Shown here piece by piece: positions 21,810-24,386 of a stretch of 24,386 nucleotides of DNA. The stretch comes from a virus. The position numbers were made by a program, and so were the translations under genes. How positions within the stretch are numbered: the stretch's first letter is position 1; the number at the start of each line of letters is the position of its first letter. The DNA is taken from positions 1 to 24,386 of the IMG/VR virus record IMGVR_UViG_3300001715_000010; one strand, written 5' to 3'. The notes below the pieces were generated by a model, which did not search any database, was not told the origin of the DNA, and worked only from the letters and a program-made list of their open reading frames with translations.

Positions 21810-21855
21810 ACAAAACACACGACGAGCTGTGCCAGGAAGTTGCCACCTTGCGCGA
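21806..21855 (+). repeat. 50-bp direct repeat at the 5' end of two adjacent genes, copy 1
   Basis: These 50 bases match 22162-22211 with six mismatches, mostly at third codon positions. Both copies begin at the start codon of their gene. Confidence 0.92.
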
Positions 21856-22165
21856 GAAGAACCGCGCCCAACAGGCCGAGCTCAAAGAGCGCGGGCTCCC
21901 CGCCTTGCTGCGCCTGGTCGATGTAGCCGAGCAGCACAGCGGCCAGAGCCACCATTGCCGACGGATCTTGCTCGCCATCTACAACGGCTACGAGTGGCCG
22001 CTCGAGCTGCTTCGCCTGCGCAACCTAGACGAGGACCTTCAGCGCGCCGCGCTCACCGTCATCGAGTGGGGCGCCTACACCGACCGCGAGCTGCATGGCT
22101 TTCTGCCGGACGGCGACGGCACGATGCAGCTCTTCTGGAAGATCGAGCGGGAGGGCGACCAGTGA
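21806..22165 (+). CDS. Hypothetical early phage protein (first of two with a shared N-terminus)
   Basis: A 119-residue protein. The N-terminal 17 residues (MNKTHDELCQEVATLRE) recur at the start of the next gene; the rest differs. The C-terminal part ('LLRLVDVAEQHSGQSHHCRRILLAIYNG', 'ALTVIEWGAYTDRELHGFLPDG') is probably globular and helical. The stop overlaps the GTG of the next gene. No family recognised. Confidence 0.75.
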   Translation: MNKTHDELCQEVATLREKNRAQQAELKERGLPALLRLVDVAEQHSGQSHHCRRILLAIYNGYEWPLELLRLRNLDEDLQRAALTVIEWGAYTDRELHGFLPDGDGTMQLFWKIEREGDQ

Positions 22166-22211
22166 ACAAGACACATGACGAGCTGTGCCAGGAGCTCGCC
22201 ACCTTGCGCGA
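22162..22211 (+). repeat. 50-bp direct repeat at the 5' end of two adjacent genes, copy 2
   Basis: Second copy of the repeat starting at 21806. The start codon differs: GTG here, ATG in copy 1. The silent pattern of the mismatches suggests that both N-termini are under selection. Confidence 0.92.
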
Positions 22212-22581
22212 CCAGCTGGAAGACGCGAATCAGGTGGTAGCGATGGCTCGCGATCAGGGCAAACGCCTCGAGGCACAGTTACGCGATAACCAGGCGATGC
22301 TCGGGGAAGCGCTGGCACTGGGAGAGGAAGCGTCGAACCGGTACCAGGAGCTGAAAGCGAGCCGCCCGGTCGAGATCCAGCAAGCCGTAATGCGCGCCCG
22401 CCGCGAATGGGCGGCGCAGGCCGATCCCGAACATCTGCGCGAGCGCGATGCGCGAGTGGCGGCCGAGGCGTTAGAAGAGGCGGCAAAAGATACGGTGCCC
22501 GCAATGCATCAAATGACCCATTGGCTCAAAGAAAGAGCTGAAGGGCTGCGCCGCGAAGCTGAGCGAGGTGCCGGGGCATGA
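22162..22581 (+). CDS. Hypothetical coiled-coil protein (second with the shared N-terminus)
   Basis: A 139-residue protein from the GTG at 22162, overlapping the previous stop (GTGA). Residues 1-16 repeat the start of the previous gene. The remainder is one long, charged, helical coiled coil rich in Glu, Arg and Ala. The open frame extends upstream over the neighbouring gene, but the repeat fixes this start. Its TGA overlaps the next ATG (ATGA). No family recognised. Confidence 0.75.
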   Translation: MNKTHDELCQELATLRDQLEDANQVVAMARDQGKRLEAQLRDNQAMLGEALALGEEASNRYQELKASRPVEIQQAVMRARREWAAQADPEHLRERDARVAAEALEEAAKDTVPAMHQMTHWLKERAEGLRREAERGAGA

Positions 22582-22859
22582 GCCAGCACCACGCCCGCGC
22601 CGCGGGCATTCTCTGCCGTGACCCGGCGTTCAGGCTCTACCTCGACCGCCGCGCCCGCGCAAAATTCAGCGCGGACGTGCCAGATGGAACGCATAGTGAA
22701 GAAGACGCCGGCGATTGGCTGCGTAAAGCGTGCCAGGTCAGCAGCCGATCGGAACTCGACACCAATCCCCAGGCCGGGGCCACGTTTAGACTGATCCGGA
22801 ATCGGTTCAACCGTTGGCGCGCCAAGAACCGAAACACCACAGCGAGGGAAACCACATGA
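22578..22859 (+). CDS. Hypothetical early phage protein
   Basis: A 93-residue basic protein. The N-terminal part ('ARAAGILCRDPAFRLYLDRRARAKF', 'EEDAGDWLRKACQVSSRSELDTNP') resembles a small helical protein often found left of the integrase in Pseudomonas-type prophages in my recollection, but I cannot name it. The C-terminus is Arg/Asn-rich. It overlaps both neighbours by 4 bases. Confidence 0.75.
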   Translation: MSQHHARAAGILCRDPAFRLYLDRRARAKFSADVPDGTHSEEDAGDWLRKACQVSSRSELDTNPQAGATFRLIRNRFNRWRAKNRNTTARETT

Positions 22860-23077
22860 AGACCGAGTTCATGTTGCTGGCCATCTACGAGAAGCCTTTG
22901 TTGCCGCTGGAAGTGTTCGCCAACGACATCATGGGCATCGCGCTGCAGACCGCGCGAAACCGGATCGCCGCGGGAACGTTCCCGGTACCGCTGACACGAA
23001 CCGCGAACCAGCCGATGATCCACGTCTCTGACGCGGCAAAGTACATCGACGACAATCGCGAGGCGCCTAAGAGCTAG
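22856..23077 (+). CDS. PrtN-like small regulator in the excisionase position
   Basis: A 73-residue protein from the ATG at 22856. The N-terminus ('EFMLLAIYEKPLLPLEVFAND') and the rest ('ALQTARNRIAAGTFPVPLTR', then 'VSDAAKYIDDNREA') match the pyocin activator PrtN family, which has an AlpA/excisionase-like winged helix. In P2-like prophages such genes lie next to the integrase and may act as recombination directionality factor or transcription activator. It is the last gene of the early run and converges on the integrase, overlapping its stop by 4 bases. Confidence 0.82.
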   Translation: MKTEFMLLAIYEKPLLPLEVFANDIMGIALQTARNRIAAGTFPVPLTRTANQPMIHVSDAAKYIDDNREAPKS

Positions 23078-24096
23078 GCGCCGCGCTCACGCTTGACCAG
23101 CTCCCCCGGTTTTAGATTGACGTAACGCTTCAGGCTCTTCCAATCTTTGTGACCCGAAACCATCGCCACTTCCTGGATCTGATAGCCGCGCTCGAACAGG
23201 CGGCTGATTCCCTCATGACGAAGGTCGTGATAGTGCAGATTCTCGATCTTGAGGTACTGGCAGATTCGGCGAAACCCGTTCGATACTGACTCAGTATTGA
23301 ACGGAAAAATCAGCTCCCCTTCGCGCGGCTGCTTCTGGATGATCGCTAAGCTATCCCCCATCAGCGGCACCACTTCGTCGGTTTTCTTCGTTGGATGCTT
23401 TCGCAACCTGACGATGATGGTCCCTTTCGCCTCTTCGAGGTCAGCCCACCGCAGAGTGCATATCTCGTCCAGCCGCATGCAAGATGCCACGGCGAACTGA
23501 ATCATGGCGTGGTATCCGATTCGCCGAAGCGCGCGATTATGGCGCGTATGTGCCAGCAGTTCCTCGAGCTCTTCATTGGTTGGTCGCCTGTCCCGGTCTT
23601 CGGGGTTGCCTATCAGACCCGAACGCTGCAGACCCGTGCGCCAATTGCTCATGCTGACCTGAACCGTAACCGGCAATACCTGCTCGACGACGCATGTCGT
23701 GATCGCGCCGGATAGATGCATGATGTCGGTTTTAACCGTGGACGGCGCCACCTTGTCGACGGCCAGCCGCGTCTCGCAAAACGTGGAGAGGTGAGAGTAC
23801 TGCAGCTGAGAGATGAGCATCTCGGTGTCGATGCCTTTCCGCAGGTTATTGGCTGCAGTCTTGTTCTTGCGGCCACGCGAGGAGATACGCTCGAGGTGGG
23901 CAGCGTGCCGAGTAAGCGCGTCCTCGATCGTGAGCCCGGGCAGGATCCCGGCGGCGCGATCCTCGATTTCCCCTTCGACCTGCTTCGCCCACGCCTGGGC
24001 GCGAGCCTTAGTGCTGAAAGTCCGGCTCTGTGACGGATGCCCTTTCTTCCGTACAATGGCGCGCCATCGCGTGCCGCGCTTCTGAAACGTCGCCAT
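23074..24096 (-). CDS. int: Tyrosine recombinase, dusA-type integrase
   Basis: A 340-residue integrase from the ATG at 24096; the frame is open a further 49 codons upstream but those lie in the regulatory/attachment region. N-terminal arm-binding 'MATFQKRGTRWRAIVRKKG' is typical of integrases that insert in dusA. SAM-like core-binding domain about 60-155. Catalytic residues: R208 ('CMRLDEICTLRW'), H290 and R293 ('YHDLRHEG'), H316 ('GHKDWKSL') and the nucleophile Y325 ('KRYVNL'). All are present, so it should be active. It lies between the PrtN-like gene and dusA, on the opposite strand to both. Confidence 0.95.
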   Translation of the reverse strand: MATFQKRGTRWRAIVRKKGHPSQSRTFSTKARAQAWAKQVEGEIEDRAAGILPGLTIEDALTRHAAHLERISSRGRKNKTAANNLRKGIDTEMLISQLQYSHLSTFCETRLAVDKVAPSTVKTDIMHLSGAITTCVVEQVLPVTVQVSMSNWRTGLQRSGLIGNPEDRDRRPTNEELEELLAHTRHNRALRRIGYHAMIQFAVASCMRLDEICTLRWADLEEAKGTIIVRLRKHPTKKTDEVVPLMGDSLAIIQKQPREGELIFPFNTESVSNGFRRICQYLKIENLHYHDLRHEGISRLFERGYQIQEVAMVSGHKDWKSLKRYVNLKPGELVKRERGA

Positions 24097-24159
24097 GGTG
24101 TACCACCCACTCTTGAAATTCGGCCAGCGCCAAAAATTTGGTGCACTGATGGTACACCA
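24096..24159. promoter_or_regulatory. Inverted repeat over the integrase start
   Basis: TGGTGTACCA (24096-24105) and its exact complement TGGTACACCA (24150-24159) flank 44 bases just upstream of the integrase. A further TTGGTGCAC half site lies at 24138-24146. These fit arm-type integrase or excisionase sites, or an operator of the integrase promoter. Confidence 0.65.
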
Positions 24160-24225
24160 AAGGCGGTTTTGAACGGTATTAGACGGTAACGAACGGGATA
24201 TACGAGCAACGCCCGGAGACGATAA

Positions 24226-24386
24226 GTGACTGATAAATCGCACAACATACCGATTTCAGAGGCCCGCCGGTTTTCTGTCGCGCCCATGATGGAATGGACG
24301 ACGAGAGATTATCGCGCCCTCGCCCGTTGCCTGACGCGGCATGCGCTGCTGTATACCGAAATGGTCACGACCGGCGCGATTCTGCA
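24226..24386 (+). CDS. dusA: tRNA-dihydrouridine synthase A, N-terminal part (runs off the window)
   Basis: Fifty-three codons of DusA are visible. The GTG at 24226 follows GGAG by eight bases. The FMN-binding start of the family, 'FSVAPMMEWTTRDYR' and 'TEMVTTGAIL', is clear. DusA reduces uridine to dihydrouridine in the D-loop of tRNA. The 5' end of dusA is a known target of a family of integrases that rebuild the gene start on insertion, so the first codons may be supplied by the prophage and the attachment core should lie around 24270-24305. The left attachment site is outside the window, so the core cannot be fixed here. Confidence 0.93.
   Translation, partial: MTDKSHNIPISEARRFSVAPMMEWTTRDYRALARCLTRHALLYTEMVTTGAIL

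Noticed and set aside
1-24386. tRNA genes or CRISPR arrays
   Set aside because: Looked for cloverleaf-like and regularly spaced repeats by eye; none found. The repeats present are explained by coding modules and the DGR.

Overview
The window is the right-hand part of a P2-like (Peduovirus-type) prophage in a GC-rich gammaproteobacterium. A Halomonas/Chromohalobacter-like host is my guess; that is inference from GC content and protein flavour only. The prophage ends next to the 5' end of the host gene dusA (24226 to the window end), with a dusA-type tyrosine integrase on the opposite strand. The capsid, lysis and baseplate genes should lie left of base 1 and are not seen. No tRNA, rRNA, CRISPR array or insertion sequence was recognised, and no stretch over 300 bases lacks a gene.

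Layout. 1-2437: end of the baseplate/fibre operon, starting with a partial protein built of tandem modules. 2450-5524: a diversity-generating retroelement (DGR). It comprises a target gene with a formylglycine-generating-enzyme/C-type-lectin fold whose last 40 codons are the variable repeat (VR), a small two-helix membrane protein, an Avd-type accessory protein, a 120-bp template repeat (TR), and a DGR-class reverse transcriptase. VR and TR align without gaps; nine of their ten differences are at template adenines, the signature of adenine-directed retrohoming. The reverse transcriptase frame is broken by an apparent extra G in a G6 run, so the cassette may be recently inactivated, phase-variable, or affected by a sequencing error. 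5682-12307: the P2 F operon (sheath, tube, E and E' chaperones with a TTTTTTG slippery site, tape measure, tail terminator U, hub D).

12308-13290: a hicAB toxin-antitoxin operon with its own promoter and palindromic operator, followed by an XRE regulator. 13370-15939 (minus strand): a moron-like cassette (two related coiled-coil membrane proteins, a zinc-ribbon protein, a membrane/WYL-like/BRCT fusion) and two related XRE regulators, the outermost being the probable immunity repressor. 15932-15980 holds two operator-like dyads 30 bp apart and a divergent early promoter. 16021-23077: early genes in the plus direction, including a gp16-family DNA-binding protein, an Ogr-type late activator, a tightly overlapping block of small genes around a rolling-circle initiator (gpA), a TraR/DksA-like protein and a PrtN-like small regulator in the excisionase position.

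How it fits together: repressor and operators hold lysogeny; gpA replicates the genome; Ogr turns on the late tail operons; the DGR would diversify the tip of a tail-fibre-associated receptor-binding protein, letting the phage retarget hosts; integrase and the PrtN-like protein move the element in and out of dusA.
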